From Minwuia thermotolerans (lineage in GTDB: Bacteria; Pseudomonadota; Alphaproteobacteria; Minwuiales; Minwuiaceae), in the NCBI RefSeq assembly GCF_002924445.1, contig NZ_PIGG01000074.1, positions 1-64,000 of the forward strand: a DNA stretch of 64,000 nucleotides, in the 5' to 3' direction. The translations under genes were made by a program, and so were the position numbers. Under the pieces are notes generated by a model. It ran no database searches, had not been told where the DNA came from, and saw only the letters and a list, made by a program, of their open reading frames with translations. Positions 1-8,817 of this stretch are shown here, in pieces; within the stretch, counting starts at the first letter, position 1, and each line of letters begins with the position of its first letter.

Positions 1-1296
1 TCAGTACCTGTAGTGTTCGGGTTTGTAGGGTCCGCTTTCGGGGATGCCGAGATAGCGGGCCTGATCGGGGGAGAGCTTCGTCAGGTTGACGCCGAGACGG
101 CCCAGGTGCAGCGCGGCGACCTTCTCGTCCAGATGCTTGGGCAGCACGTAGACCTCCAGGCCGTACTTGGCGTGGTTGCGCCACAGCTCGATCTGCGCCA
201 GCACCTGGTTGGTGAACGACGCGCTCATCACGAAGCTCGGATGGCCGGTGGCGCAGCCCAGGTTCACCAGCCGCCCCTCCGCCAGCAGGATCAGCCGCTT
301 GCCGTCGGGAAACTCCACCTCGTCGACCTGCGGCTTGACGTTGTGCCAGGTGTAGTTGCGCAGCCCCGAGACCTGGATCTCCGAATCGAAGTGGCCGATA
401 TTGCACACGATCGCCCGGTCCTTCATGGCGCGCATGTGCTCGACCGTGATCACGTCCTTGTTGCCCGTCGCGGTGACGAAGATGTCGCCCGACGCGGCCA
501 CGTCCTCCATGGTGCGGACCTCGTAGCCCTCCATCGCCGCCTGCAGGGCGCAGATCGGGTCGATCTCGGTGACCACGACGCGCGCGCCCTGGCTGCGCAG
601 GCTCTCCGCCGAGCCCTTGCCCACGTCGCCATAGCCGCAGACCACCGCCAGCTTGCCCGCCAGCATCACGTCGGTGGCCCGCTTGATGCCGTCCACCAGG
701 CTCTCGCGGCAGCCGTAGAGATTGTCGAACTTCGACTTGGTCACCGAATCGTTGACGTTGATCGCCGGCACCTTCAGCGTCCCCGCCCGCGCCATCTCGT
801 AGAGCCGCATGACGCCGGTCGTGGTCTCCTCCGAGAGGCCGCGCACGTCGTCCAGCAGTTCGGGGAACTTCTCGTGCATGCGCGCGGTCAGGTCGCCGCC
901 GTCGTCCAGGATCATGTTCGGCCGCCAGCCGTCGGGGCCTTCGATGGTCATGTCGATGGCCCACCAGAACTCGTCGTCGTCCATGCCCTTCCAGGCGAAC
1001 ACCGGCACGCCGGTGGCCGCGATCGCCGCCGCCGCCTGGTCCTGGGTGGAGAAGATGTTGCACGACGACCAGCGCACCTCGGCGCCCAGCGCCGTCAGCG
1101 TCTCGATCAGCACCGCCGTCTGGATCGTCATGTGCAGGCAGCCCGCAATCCGCGCCCCGGCCAGAGGCTGCTCCGCGCCGTACTCCTCACGCAAGGCCAT
1201 CAGACCGGGCATCTCGGTCTGGGCGATCTCGATTTCCTTGCGCCCCCAGTCGGCAAGGGCAATGTCGGCAACCTTGTAGTCTGACGATCCGCTCAT
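1..1296 (-). CDS. ahcY: Adenosylhomocysteinase
   Basis: S-adenosyl-L-homocysteine hydrolase: a cytosolic NAD-dependent enzyme that splits S-adenosylhomocysteine into adenosine and homocysteine and so relieves product inhibition of methyltransferases. The 431-residue product has the family's normal length. Visible signatures are CLHMT (His55), DDGGD (from Asp131), SEETTTG (Glu156), the TKSKFDN substrate and NAD segment (Lys187, Asp191), the Rossmann motif GYGDVGKG at 221-228 and the C-terminal KPEHYRY. The stop codon is the first base triplet of the window, so the gene is complete. It starts at ATG 1296; no convincing SAH riboswitch was found upstream. Family assignment is essentially certain. 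Confidence 0.97.
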   Translation of the reverse strand: MSGSSDYKVADIALADWGRKEIEIAQTEMPGLMALREEYGAEQPLAGARIAGCLHMTIQTAVLIETLTALGAEVRWSSCNIFSTQDQAAAAIAATGVPVFAWKGMDDDEFWWAIDMTIEGPDGWRPNMILDDGGDLTARMHEKFPELLDDVRGLSEETTTGVMRLYEMARAGTLKVPAINVNDSVTKSKFDNLYGCRESLVDGIKRATDVMLAGKLAVVCGYGDVGKGSAESLRSQGARVVVTEIDPICALQAAMEGYEVRTMEDVAASGDIFVTATGNKDVITVEHMRAMKDRAIVCNIGHFDSEIQVSGLRNYTWHNVKPQVDEVEFPDGKRLILLAEGRLVNLGCATGHPSFVMSASFTNQVLAQIELWRNHAKYGLEVYVLPKHLDEKVAALHLGRLGVNLTKLSPDQARYLGIPESGPYKPEHYRY

Positions 1297-1419
1297 GGTC
1301 TTCTCGCTCCGCTGGCAGAGGGGCGCGGCGGGCCCGGCCGCGCGCGCGTGGAATTCGCGCGTATGTAGCGCCTCGGCGGGTAGAGGTCCACCTCGACCGC
1401 GCGCGGCTGCGGCAGGGCA

Positions 1420-2223
1420 TCAACCGCCTTTCGGTTCCGCGTCGAGGCGCACGATCTTGCCCTCCAGCTCCGGCGACGGCGGGTCGTAGCGCTCGAAGAC
1501 GCGCGGGTCGTGGCCGGGCACGATCCAGGCCGGATCGCCGGCCAGGCGGCGCATGGTGCGGAAGGCGTCGAGCATCTCGCCCTGGTTCCAGACGATGACG
1601 AAGGGCCGGTCCGCCTCCATGTTCTCGTAGTAATGGCTGGCGTCGGAGGCGAGCACGATCCAGCCGATGCGCGTCATCACCCGCACCACCTGCAGACCCG
1701 CCGTATGGCCGCCGACCCAGTGGACCGACAGGCCGGGCTCCAGCTCCGCCTCGCCGTCGTGAAACTCCACCCGCCCCTCGAAGACGCGGAAGACGAGGTC
1801 GGCGATGTGCTCGGGGGTGTAGGCGTGGGCGATCGCCGGGCGCGTCATCTGCCGGCCCGTGGCGTAGGCCATCTCCCGGTCCTGCAGGTGAAAGCGGGCG
1901 GCGGGGAAATGCTCGTAGCCGCCGATATGGTCGTAGTGCAGGTGGGTGACGATGACGTCTTCGACCTGGTGGCTGTCGACGCCGACCAGCGCCAGTCCCT
2001 CGCGCACCGTGCGCACCAGCCGGCGGTTGCGGCGTTCTGCGTCGAGTGCGTCGAAGCCGGTGTCGACCACCCAGACCTTGCCCTCGCGCTTCAGCGCCCA
2101 GACGAAGTAGTCCATGTCCATGGGCGCGTCATGCGGGTCGCCGCCGATGAAGTGATCGCCCCGGCGCGCCTCCCGCTCGGCGTACTTGATGGCGTAGACC
2201 TCGAATTCGTGTGGCGTCGTCAT
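1420..2223 (-). CDS. MBL-fold hydrolase, N-acyl homoserine lactonase-like
   Basis: A 267-residue metallo-beta-lactamase-fold hydrolase. The di-zinc motif THLHYDHIGG (His94, His96, Asp98, His99) is followed by a later HTAG histidine, the bridging ASDASHY aspartate and a C-terminal PGHDP histidine, which is the layout of the AttM/AiiA-type lactonase branch. In that branch the enzymes open lactone rings, including quorum-sensing acyl-homoserine lactones; the substrate here is not known. I start at ATG 2223, preceded by a G-rich stretch, because the open frame further upstream overlaps the divergent neighbour's promoter and lacks family similarity. It is divergent from the carboxymuconolactone decarboxylase-like gene 70 bp away. 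Confidence 0.85.
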   Translation of the reverse strand: MTTPHEFEVYAIKYAEREARRGDHFIGGDPHDAPMDMDYFVWALKREGKVWVVDTGFDALDAERRNRRLVRTVREGLALVGVDSHQVEDVIVTHLHYDHIGGYEHFPAARFHLQDREMAYATGRQMTRPAIAHAYTPEHIADLVFRVFEGRVEFHDGEAELEPGLSVHWVGGHTAGLQVVRVMTRIGWIVLASDASHYYENMEADRPFVIVWNQGEMLDAFRTMRRLAGDPAWIVPGHDPRVFERYDPPSPELEGKIVRLDAEPKGG

Positions 2224-2293
2224 GGCTGCCCCCCCGTTTCCCGTCCGATTTTCGGCTAGTCTGGCGCAAATCACCGCGCGAGGGGAGAGAACC

Positions 2294-2701
2294 ATGAGCG
2301 ACGAGCTGTTCGAGAAGGGCCTGAAGATCCGCAAGGAGGTGCTGGGCGAGGCCTATGTCGAGAAGGCCATGGCGTCCGCGGACGCCTTCAACCGCGACTT
2401 CCAGCACTGGGTGACGGCCAGCGCCTGGGGCGCCGCCTGGGGGCAGGAGACGCTCTCGCGCCGCGACCGCAGCCTGCTCAACCTGGTGATGCTGGCGGCG
2501 CTCGGCCGGGGCACGGAGTTCAAGCTGCACGTCAAGGGCGCCGTCAACAACGGCGTGACGCTCGCCGAGATGAAGGACGCGCTGCTGCACATGACCGTCT
2601 ATTGCGGTGCGCCCGCCGGCGTCGAGGCCTTCCGCCTCGCCCGCCAGGCGCTGGAGGAGATCGGCGTCGATCCGGCGGAAGCGGACCAGGCCCCTACCTG
2701 A
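2294..2701 (+). CDS. Carboxymuconolactone decarboxylase family protein
   Basis: A 135-residue all-helical protein of the CMD family (PcaC-like). The signature H-x3-A-x-N-N-G-V-T-x3-M around residues 77-92 and the following HMTVYCGAPAGVEA stretch match 4-carboxymuconolactone decarboxylases of the protocatechuate branch. It lacks the CxxC pair of AhpD-type peroxidases in this superfamily, so a decarboxylase or isomerase-like role is preferred over a redox role. The start at ATG 2294 follows a clear GAGGGGAGAG ribosome binding site. Its 3' end overlaps the convergent flavin monooxygenase by 8 bp. No other protocatechuate genes are adjacent, so the true substrate is open. Confidence 0.82.
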   Translation: MSDELFEKGLKIRKEVLGEAYVEKAMASADAFNRDFQHWVTASAWGAAWGQETLSRRDRSLLNLVMLAALGRGTEFKLHVKGAVNNGVTLAEMKDALLHMTVYCGAPAGVEAFRLARQALEEIGVDPAEADQAPT

Positions 2702-3776
2702 CCCGCGCCATGACCTGATCGGCGAAGTCGCGGAAGTTCGACCGCATGTGCGCGGCGGGCGGCAGCAGCGTCACCTCCTTCAGCCCGGCCTGCTCGAGCT
2801 GACCCAGCCGCTCGACGATCTCGTCGGGCTCGCCCACCAGGCCGCCGGCGATGCGGATCATGTCGGGTGTGACGAAGCGGCGCTCCTCCGGCGGGCAGAA
2901 GGCGCAGTGGCCGCGGTGCAGCATCTGGTGGCGGCGCGCCGCCGGCATCGTCGACTCGACATGGGCCTTGTAGTCCTCCCAGGTGCCGCGCACCCGGTCG
3001 GAGACGAAGTCGTCGCGGCCCCATTCCTGATAGAGCTCGAACCAGTAGTGGAGCGTCGAGACGACCGCCGAATCCACCTCGTCGATAATCCGTTCGTCGG
3101 TGAGCTTCTCGCCGGGGCGCAGGACGCAGGCGAAGGTGAGCGCGGCGGTGTGGAAGTCGGGCCCGATCTCGCGCCCCGCCTCGGCCGCGCCTTCGCGCAC
3201 GGTCTCCAGGTTCCTGGCCAGCACGCCCAGCGGTTCGTTGCCCGCGCAGATGCGACCGTCCCCGTACGCTCCGGCGGCGCGCAGCGCCTTCGGGCCGTTG
3301 GCGGCGACGTAGATGTCGACGTGATCGTCCAGGTTGAGGCACTCCAGCTCCCGGTCGAGGAAGCGGATCGGGCGGGTCTCGCCATCGTGCTCGAATTCCA
3401 CCTCCTCGCCGGCCAGCAGGCCGCGGACCACGCGGAGATAGTCGCGGAAGGCCTTCGCCTTCACCGGCCGGGCGCCCATGATGCGCATCGCCGTGTGGCC
3501 GGTGCCGATGCCGATGAAGGTCCGGCCCGGGGCCAGCCTGTTGATCGAGGCGATGGAATGCGCGGTCACCGGCGCCAGCCGCGTGCCGGCGATGGCGACG
3601 CCGGTGCCCAGGCGGATGCGGCTGGTGTGGTGCGCCGCCAGCGCCAGGGTGGCGTAGCAGTCCGACCAGATCATCTGGCTGTCGGGCGCCCAGCCGTGGT
3701 CGTAGCCGAGCGCCTCCAGCTCCCGGAAGATCGCCCAGTCGTCGATCTTCGTCGCCACCATGCCGCCGAACTTCAT
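2694..3776 (-). CDS. LLM-class flavin-dependent oxidoreductase
   Basis: A 360-residue protein of the bacterial luciferase-like superfamily (TIM barrel; FMN or F420 binding). Visible features are the N-terminal MKFGGMVATK strand, the W-A-P-D-S loop near residues 29-33, the RIRLGTGVAIAGTRLAP segment and the GRTFIGIGTGHTAM segment, which are typical of this class's MER-like members. Members catalyse flavin-dependent oxidations or reductions of varied substrates; none can be named here. The gene overlaps the end of the carboxymuconolactone decarboxylase-like gene tail to tail. Starts at ATG 3776. Confidence 0.85.
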   Translation of the reverse strand: MKFGGMVATKIDDWAIFRELEALGYDHGWAPDSQMIWSDCYATLALAAHHTSRIRLGTGVAIAGTRLAPVTAHSIASINRLAPGRTFIGIGTGHTAMRIMGARPVKAKAFRDYLRVVRGLLAGEEVEFEHDGETRPIRFLDRELECLNLDDHVDIYVAANGPKALRAAGAYGDGRICAGNEPLGVLARNLETVREGAAEAGREIGPDFHTAALTFACVLRPGEKLTDERIIDEVDSAVVSTLHYWFELYQEWGRDDFVSDRVRGTWEDYKAHVESTMPAARRHQMLHRGHCAFCPPEERRFVTPDMIRIAGGLVGEPDEIVERLGQLEQAGLKEVTLLPPAAHMRSNFRDFADQVMARVR

Positions 3777-3865
3777 CGCCGTCCTCCCCGTCGGTTCGCG
3801 CCCGGCGGAGAGGATGGCACGGCGCTGTCAGAAGGGCCAATCCGTCGCCGCGACCGGCCCGCATT

Positions 3866-3985
3866 TCACGGGTCGGCCCGGGTCGGAATGTTCTCGGGAG
3901 GTATCGGATCGCGCTCCACGCCGGCGCAGCCGGCGGCGAGGGCCAGCGCGGCGGCCGCCGCGATGATCACAGTCAGGCGTTTCAT
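3866..3985 (-). CDS. Tiny lipoprotein, copy 1 of a tandem pair
   Basis: A 39-residue product starting MKRLTVIIAA, followed by an Ala/Leu-rich hydrophobic core and a lipobox LAAGC with the acylated cysteine at residue 20. The mature part is only about 20 residues, Pro-rich and acidic. This is the length and layout of entericidin-like small lipoproteins, although I do not claim homology. It has a clear paralogue just upstream on the same strand (4023-4145): both begin MKRL, share a C-x-G-V-x-x-x-x-P start to the mature part, and the DNA around the start codon is nearly the same. Function unknown; it is predicted to sit in the inner or outer membrane as a lipid-anchored peptide. Confidence 0.6.
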   Translation of the reverse strand: MKRLTVIIAAAAALALAAGCAGVERDPIPPENIPTRADP

Positions 3986-4022
3986 GACTCGGTCTCTGGG
4001 TGTCCCTGGGGTCATCGTGGGC

Positions 4023-4145
4023 TCAGGTGGGCGAGTTGGTCGAGGGCTGGTCGGTTGGCAAGGGAGTCCGGGACCCGACGCCTTCGCAGGCGCCTGTCGC
4101 GGCCAGGGTCAGGATGGCAAACGTCATCGGGATCAGGCGTTTCAT
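4023..4145 (-). CDS. Tiny lipoprotein, copy 2 of a tandem pair
   Basis: A 40-residue product starting MKRLIPMTFAIL, with a hydrophobic core and a cysteine at residue 20 in the context ATGAC. The position -3 residue is Thr, so the lipobox is weaker than in the neighbouring copy. The mature tail is Pro/Ser/Thr-rich and ends in NSPT. A GTGGAG ribosome binding site precedes ATG 4145. It lies 37 bp upstream of copy 1 (3866-3985), with which it shares start context, length and the C-[AE]-G-V beginning of the mature peptide, so the two look like a local duplication. Function unknown. Confidence 0.5.
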   Translation of the reverse strand: MKRLIPMTFAILTLAATGACEGVGSRTPLPTDQPSTNSPT

Positions 4146-4261
4146 GACTTCGACTCCACTGTGTTTCCAGTCATGCCCGCCACGTGGCCGGAGCCGCTCG
4201 CGGTGCAACGGGCGCGGTGGTCACATTCCCTTGCGCGGACGACTTCGCTATAAGGGCGGCC

Positions 4262-5251
4262 ATGAACACGGGCGAAAACTTTCGCGAGGACACGCGCCGG
4301 GCCGGGCTGCCGCCGGCGCTGGTGAAGGAACTGACGCGCCAGGACGACGCGAAGGGCTGGGCCGGCGTGGCCGAGCTCTTCGGCGCCATCGCCCTGATCC
4401 TCGGTGCCGCCGTCTGGGCCTGGCATCCGGCGGTGACGGTGCTGGCCATGCTGCTGATCGCGACGCGCCAGCAGGCCTGTTTCGTCATCGCTCACGACGC
4501 CGCCCACTACCGCCTGCTGAAGAACCGCCGCTGGAACGACCTCGTCGGGCGGATCGCCGGCGGCATCGTCGGCATCTCCATGCCGACCTACCGCGTGGTC
4601 CACCGGCTGCACCACAATCATCTGTACGGGAAGCAGGATCCGGACATCCCGCTGAACGCCGGCTATCCGCGCGGGCGGGCCTACCTGCTGAAGAAGCTGT
4701 TCTTCGACCTGTTCGGGGTCACCGCCTGGAAGACCTACCGCTATTTCTTCGGCGCGCCGGCGATCAATGCGGAGGCGGGCGGCCCGAACCGGCCGCTGGA
4801 CGACACCTCGCCAGCGCTCCGCGCCGCGGCCCGGGCCGACCGCTGGTGGGTGCTGGGTTTCCACGCCACGATGCCCGTCGTGGCCTTCGCCGGCGGATTC
4901 CTGCTCGAGTATCTGCTGCTCTGGGCCGTGCCGCTGGTGACCTTCCTGCAGCCGCTGCTCCGGCTCCGGGCGATCTGCGAGCATGGCGCGGTGACGGATT
5001 TCGCCTCGCCGCTGACCGCCGCCCGGACCAATCTGGGGCCCCGCTGGCTGCTCTGGCTGTTCTTCCCCTTCCACGTGAACTTTCACGTCGAGCACCACAT
5101 GTACCCGGCCATTCCCTTCTACAATCTGCCCGCTGCCCACCGGGCGATGAAGGCGCACGGCGTGCTGGACAAGGCCGAGGTCCGCGACGTGCGCGAGACC
5201 CTGGGCCTGGTCATGGCCGACCGCCCCGCGCGGGAAGCAGCCCCGGCCTGA
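4262..5251 (+). CDS. Membrane fatty acid desaturase family protein
   Basis: A 329-residue integral membrane di-iron enzyme. All three histidine boxes are present: HDAAH at 78-82, HRLHHNH at 114-120 and HVEHH at 275-279, separated by hydrophobic segments near residues 39-68, 97-110 and 205-230. The family inserts double bonds into, or hydroxylates, acyl chains or related lipids in the cytoplasmic membrane; regiospecificity cannot be read from sequence. I start at ATG 4262, because upstream in-frame codons lie in the promoter region shared with the small lipoprotein genes. It sits 47 bp before an acyl-CoA ligase gene on the same strand, so co-transcription in lipid metabolism is plausible. Confidence 0.9.
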   Translation: MNTGENFREDTRRAGLPPALVKELTRQDDAKGWAGVAELFGAIALILGAAVWAWHPAVTVLAMLLIATRQQACFVIAHDAAHYRLLKNRRWNDLVGRIAGGIVGISMPTYRVVHRLHHNHLYGKQDPDIPLNAGYPRGRAYLLKKLFFDLFGVTAWKTYRYFFGAPAINAEAGGPNRPLDDTSPALRAAARADRWWVLGFHATMPVVAFAGGFLLEYLLLWAVPLVTFLQPLLRLRAICEHGAVTDFASPLTAARTNLGPRWLLWLFFPFHVNFHVEHHMYPAIPFYNLPAAHRAMKAHGVLDKAEVRDVRETLGLVMADRPAREAAPA

Positions 5252-5298
5252 CTCGGCAGCGATTGCGGCCCGGCCCGGCCCGGTTCTAACATTCCCGC

Positions 5299-6906
5299 AT
5301 GACAAACCTGACCGAACTGCTCGGCATCGCCGAGAAACGCGCCGAAGGCCGCCCCGTCCTGGTCTATCAGGGCCGGGAATGGAGCCATGCCGAACTCGCC
5401 GCCCAGTCCCGCCGCGTCGCCGCCGGACTGAAATCGCTGGGTGTGGGCAAGGGCGACCGGGTCGCCATCTGGCTGCCCAATGCGCCGGCCTACCTCGCCG
5501 TCTTCTTCGCCTGCGCCCGGCTGGGCGCCATCGCGCTGGCGGTGAACACCCGCTACCGCTCGGTCGAGGTCGGCGACATCGTCAGCCGTGCCGGGGCGAA
5601 AGCGATGATCTACTGGCCCGATTTCAAGGGCATCGCCTTCAACGAGATCCTGGCGGGCATCGACCCGGGGGAGCTGGCGGGCCTGGAGCACCTGATCGTC
5701 TATTCGGAGGATGGCGCGCCGGCGGTCTCGCCCGTCCCCGAGGCGACGCCCGTGTCCTACGACGACCTTGCCGCCCATGCCGAGCTTGAAGAGGATCACG
5801 CGGACGACGGTCTCGGCTGCGCGATCTTCACCACCTCGGGCACGACCAGCAAACCGAAGTTCGTCCTGCATCACCAGTCGTCCATCGCCGATCACGGCCT
5901 GCAGATCGCCGACAGCTTCGGCTGGCGGGGCGAAGATGTGGTCCACCTGCTGGCCATGCCCTATTGCGGCGTCTTCGGCCTGACCCAGTCCATGGGCGCC
6001 ATCGCCTCGGGCCGGACCATGGTCACCATGCCCTATCTGGACATTCCGGAGGCCGTCCGGCTGATGAAGGCGCACCGCGTCACCCACACCGCGGGTTCCG
6101 ACGACATGTACGCCATGATGCTGGAAGAGGCGGCGGGCGAGCAGACGCCGTTCCCGGCCTTCCGTTCCGGCATCTACGCGCTGTTCAACGCGGCGCTGGA
6201 GGACATCGTCGAGCGCGCCGAGCAGCGCGGCATGTACATCACCGGCGTCTACGGCATGTCGGAGGTGCAGGCGCTGTTCACCCGCTGGCCCGATGGCTCG
6301 CCCGTCGCGGTGCGCAAGCGCGGCGGCGGCATCCCCATCGCGCCGACGGCGGCGGTCCGCGTGCGCGATCCGGAGTCGGGCAGGCTGCTCGGCGTCGGCG
6401 AGCCGGGCGAGCTGGAGGCGCGGGGCCCGTCGATGATGATGGAATATTTCCTGAACCCGGAGGCAACGGCGAAGACGCTGACCGACGACGGCTTCATCCG
6501 CACCGGCGACCTGGCGCAGATGACCGAGGAGGGCGGCTTCGAATATCTCTCCCGCATGGGCGACGTGCTGCGTCTCGGTGGCTTCCTCACCGCGCCGGCG
6601 GAGATCGAGGCGCGCCTGCTGGAGCATCCGTCGGTGAAGGACGTGCAGGTGGTCGGCGCGAATGTCGGCGGCCGCAACCGCGCTGTGGCCTTCGTCATTC
6701 CGGCGGGGGCCGGCTATGACGAGGCGGCGGTGATCGCTCACTGCGCCGCGGGACTGGCCAAGTACAAGGTGCCCGCCCGCGCCGTGCCGCTCGACGCCTT
6801 CCCTGTCACCCAGTCGGCCAACGGCGTGAAGATCCAGAAGGCGAAGCTGCGCGAGATGGCCGGCGAACTGGACGAGGAACCGCGCCGCCGCGCCGGCCAG
6901 GGTTAG
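5299..6906 (+). CDS. AMP-dependent acyl-CoA ligase (long-chain type)
   Basis: A 535-residue ANL-superfamily adenylate-forming ligase: it activates a carboxylic acid to acyl-AMP and then to acyl-CoA. Motifs in order are the P-loop TTSGTTSKPKF near residue 178, GVYGMSEVQ (A5-type), RTGDLAQM, the hinge with RMGDVLRLGGF and a late catalytic lysine region NGVKIQKAKL. Family length is normal. The Ser-Lys variant of the P-loop (usually Thr-Gly-x-Pro-Lys) is slightly unusual. It is not closely similar to the two tandem ligases at 52.8-56.1 kb. Likely co-expressed with the desaturase upstream. Confidence 0.88.
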   Translation: MTNLTELLGIAEKRAEGRPVLVYQGREWSHAELAAQSRRVAAGLKSLGVGKGDRVAIWLPNAPAYLAVFFACARLGAIALAVNTRYRSVEVGDIVSRAGAKAMIYWPDFKGIAFNEILAGIDPGELAGLEHLIVYSEDGAPAVSPVPEATPVSYDDLAAHAELEEDHADDGLGCAIFTTSGTTSKPKFVLHHQSSIADHGLQIADSFGWRGEDVVHLLAMPYCGVFGLTQSMGAIASGRTMVTMPYLDIPEAVRLMKAHRVTHTAGSDDMYAMMLEEAAGEQTPFPAFRSGIYALFNAALEDIVERAEQRGMYITGVYGMSEVQALFTRWPDGSPVAVRKRGGGIPIAPTAAVRVRDPESGRLLGVGEPGELEARGPSMMMEYFLNPEATAKTLTDDGFIRTGDLAQMTEEGGFEYLSRMGDVLRLGGFLTAPAEIEARLLEHPSVKDVQVVGANVGGRNRAVAFVIPAGAGYDEAAVIAHCAAGLAKYKVPARAVPLDAFPVTQSANGVKIQKAKLREMAGELDEEPRRRAGQG

Positions 6907-6944
6907 GGCACACCAAGGTTCGATTGATCCATCCAGTCTTGCCG

Positions 6945-7016
6945 CCCTCGGACTTGATCCGAGGGCCTGCGTCGTGGCGTGTCCGGTTCACAGGTGCTCG
7001 GGTCAAGCCCGAGCAC
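6945..7016. repeat. Pair of REP-like palindromes
   Basis: Two perfect inverted repeats lie in the 180 bp between the convergent acyl-CoA ligase and hydantoinase genes. The first has arms CCCTCGGA/TCCGAGGG around CTTGA (6945-6965). The second has arms GTGCTCGGG/CCCGAGCAC around TCAAG (6994-7016). The loops are reverse complements of each other, as in extragenic palindrome pairs of alphaproteobacteria. They may also end transcription from both sides. Confidence 0.75.
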
Positions 7017-7086
7017 GCCAGGTGATTTCGGGCCGCTCGCAGAGCGCTCCGGGCTTCGGACGCCTGCGCCAGATCCGCTCCCCGCC

Positions 7087-8730
7087 TCAGACGTAGCCGT
7101 CGATGAAGTCGCGCTCGCGGAGCGCCGCCGGACGCTTTGCCGGATCGCCGTAGCCGGCCCCGCCGCCGGTCCGGACCACCAGCCGGTCGCCTTTCTTCAT
7201 CGCCATCGACAGCTTGGAGCGGAGCTCGATCCGTTCGCCGCCGCGGATCACCCAGGCGGAGGCCTTGCCGCCCGCCTCGCCACCGAACAGCCCCTCGGGC
7301 GGGATGATGAAGCGGTCGCCATAGGCGGCGAAGGTGACGTCGTCGTCCAGGATCTCGTAGACCCGCTGGAAGCCGAGGCCGCCGCGGTGTTCGCCGTCGC
7401 CGCCCGAACCGGCCACGAGGCTGTAGTCGAGCACCCGGAAGAACGGATAGCTCATGTCCTGGCTCTCGACGGGGATGTTGCCGCAATTGCTGAGCGGGCT
7501 GTCGACCGCGTCGCAGCCGTCGCTCCGGGGCCCGGCGCCATAGCCGCCGCCGAAGATCTCCAGATAGATGTTGTAGCCCTTCGGGCCCAGATGGCTGAGG
7601 CAGCAGGCATAGGTGGTGTCGTAGCCGGCGGCGATGACCTTCTCCGGCGCGGCCTGGGCGAGCGCCTTCATCACCGCGTTGAACACCCGGTAGCTGGGCA
7701 GCAGCCTGGCGCGCACCGGCGCCGGGGCCTTCGGGTTCAGAATGGAGCCCTCCGGCGCCTCCACGGTGATGGCCCGGGCGCAGCCGGAATTGAACGGCAG
7801 GTCGGCGGACGTCAGCGCCGACTTGATCACTGACAGCGCCGCGCCCACCGTCGAGGCGAAGGGGTTGTTCATGTTGGACTTCACCTGCGGCGCACTGCCG
7901 TCGAAGGTGACGCGGATGTCGGAGCCCTTCACCGTGACCTGGGCGGCGATGCGCAGCGGGCCGCTGCCCTGGCCGTCGTCGTCCAGGAAGTCCTCGCCCT
8001 CATAGGTGCCGTCGGGCACCGCCGCCAGGGCCTGGCGCATGCGCCGCTCGGCATAGTCCAGCATCTCGTCCATCGCCGCTTCGAGGCGGGCGGCGCCGTG
8101 GCGGGCGCAGAGCTCGCGCACGCGCTCCACGCCGATGGCGTTGGCGGCGAACTGCGCCTCGAAATCGCCGATGGTGTGGTCGGGCATGCGGATATTGGCG
8201 CGCACGAAGCGCTGCAGCGGGCCGTCATTGCGCCAGTCGCGGGCCAGGTTCCACTTTGTCGGCGGGAAGACGATGCCTTCCTGATGGATATCGGTGGCGT
8301 CGGGGTTCAGCCCCGGCGCGCCGCCGCCCAGATCGATGTGGTGCGCCACCGTCGCCGAAAAACCGAGCAGCCGTCCGTCGACGAAGATCGGCGTGAACAG
8401 GAAGACGTCGGGCAGGTGCTGGCCGCCCTGATAGGGATCGTTGGTGATGTAGAAATCGCCCTCGACCAGCTCCTCGGGCGGATACGCGGCGGCGCAGGGG
8501 CCGAAGGTGTGGGCGATGGAGCCGAGCTGCAGCGGGATCAGCTCCGACTGGGCGACGACATTGCCGTGCCGGTCGAGGATCGCCGACGAGCAGTCCTCGG
8601 CCTCGCGCACGATGGTCGAATGGGCCGAGCGGATCAGCTTCACCCCCATCTCGTGGGCGGCGGCGATCAGCGCCTGGGTGATGACCGCCTGGTCGACGGC
8701 CGAGAGGTTCTGCGGTGCGGTGTCGGGCAT
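7087..8730 (-). CDS. Hydantoinase B / oxoprolinase family protein
   Basis: A 547-residue HyuB-type subunit of ATP-dependent N-methylhydantoinase, 5-oxoprolinase or acetone carboxylase-like enzymes. Typical sequence includes IRSAHSTIVREAEDCSSAILD, ITNDPYQGGQHLPD and VAHHIDLGG in the N-terminal third, and GGYGAGPRSDGCDAV with GLGFQR towards the C terminus. The B subunit normally works with a HyuA (ATPase-like) partner encoded just upstream. No hyuA is present in this window; the position where it would be expected is occupied by an AT-rich gene of opposite orientation. Substrate unknown. Starts at ATG 8730. Confidence 0.9.
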   Translation of the reverse strand: MPDTAPQNLSAVDQAVITQALIAAAHEMGVKLIRSAHSTIVREAEDCSSAILDRHGNVVAQSELIPLQLGSIAHTFGPCAAAYPPEELVEGDFYITNDPYQGGQHLPDVFLFTPIFVDGRLLGFSATVAHHIDLGGGAPGLNPDATDIHQEGIVFPPTKWNLARDWRNDGPLQRFVRANIRMPDHTIGDFEAQFAANAIGVERVRELCARHGAARLEAAMDEMLDYAERRMRQALAAVPDGTYEGEDFLDDDGQGSGPLRIAAQVTVKGSDIRVTFDGSAPQVKSNMNNPFASTVGAALSVIKSALTSADLPFNSGCARAITVEAPEGSILNPKAPAPVRARLLPSYRVFNAVMKALAQAAPEKVIAAGYDTTYACCLSHLGPKGYNIYLEIFGGGYGAGPRSDGCDAVDSPLSNCGNIPVESQDMSYPFFRVLDYSLVAGSGGDGEHRGGLGFQRVYEILDDDVTFAAYGDRFIIPPEGLFGGEAGGKASAWVIRGGERIELRSKLSMAMKKGDRLVVRTGGGAGYGDPAKRPAALRERDFIDGYV

Positions 8731-8817
8731 GGCGGCGGCTCCCCTTGCCTGAAGGCTATTGATTCCAACAGCTTCAAATTCCTAGAGTTATTATTATCGA
8801 GTTCATGCAGGTTGAAA

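Noticed and set aside
13-1284. Long open frame opposite ahcY, and many similar long antisense frames (for example opposite tamB, the hybrid kinase and the acyl-CoA synthetases)
   Set aside because: GC-rich codon use opens antisense frames. Their products are His/Arg/Gly-rich, without recognisable domains, and the opposite strand is a conserved gene.
1297-1420. Possible SAH or SAM riboswitch upstream of ahcY
   Set aside because: A GAGGCGCTAC stretch looked suggestive, but the paired elements and conserved core of known SAH riboswitches could not be found.
8098-8817. Upstream in-frame extension of the AT-rich gene
   Set aside because: It is the GC-rich antisense of hyuB. Composition and codon use change abruptly at about 8760, and ATG 8818 opens the AT-rich coding part.
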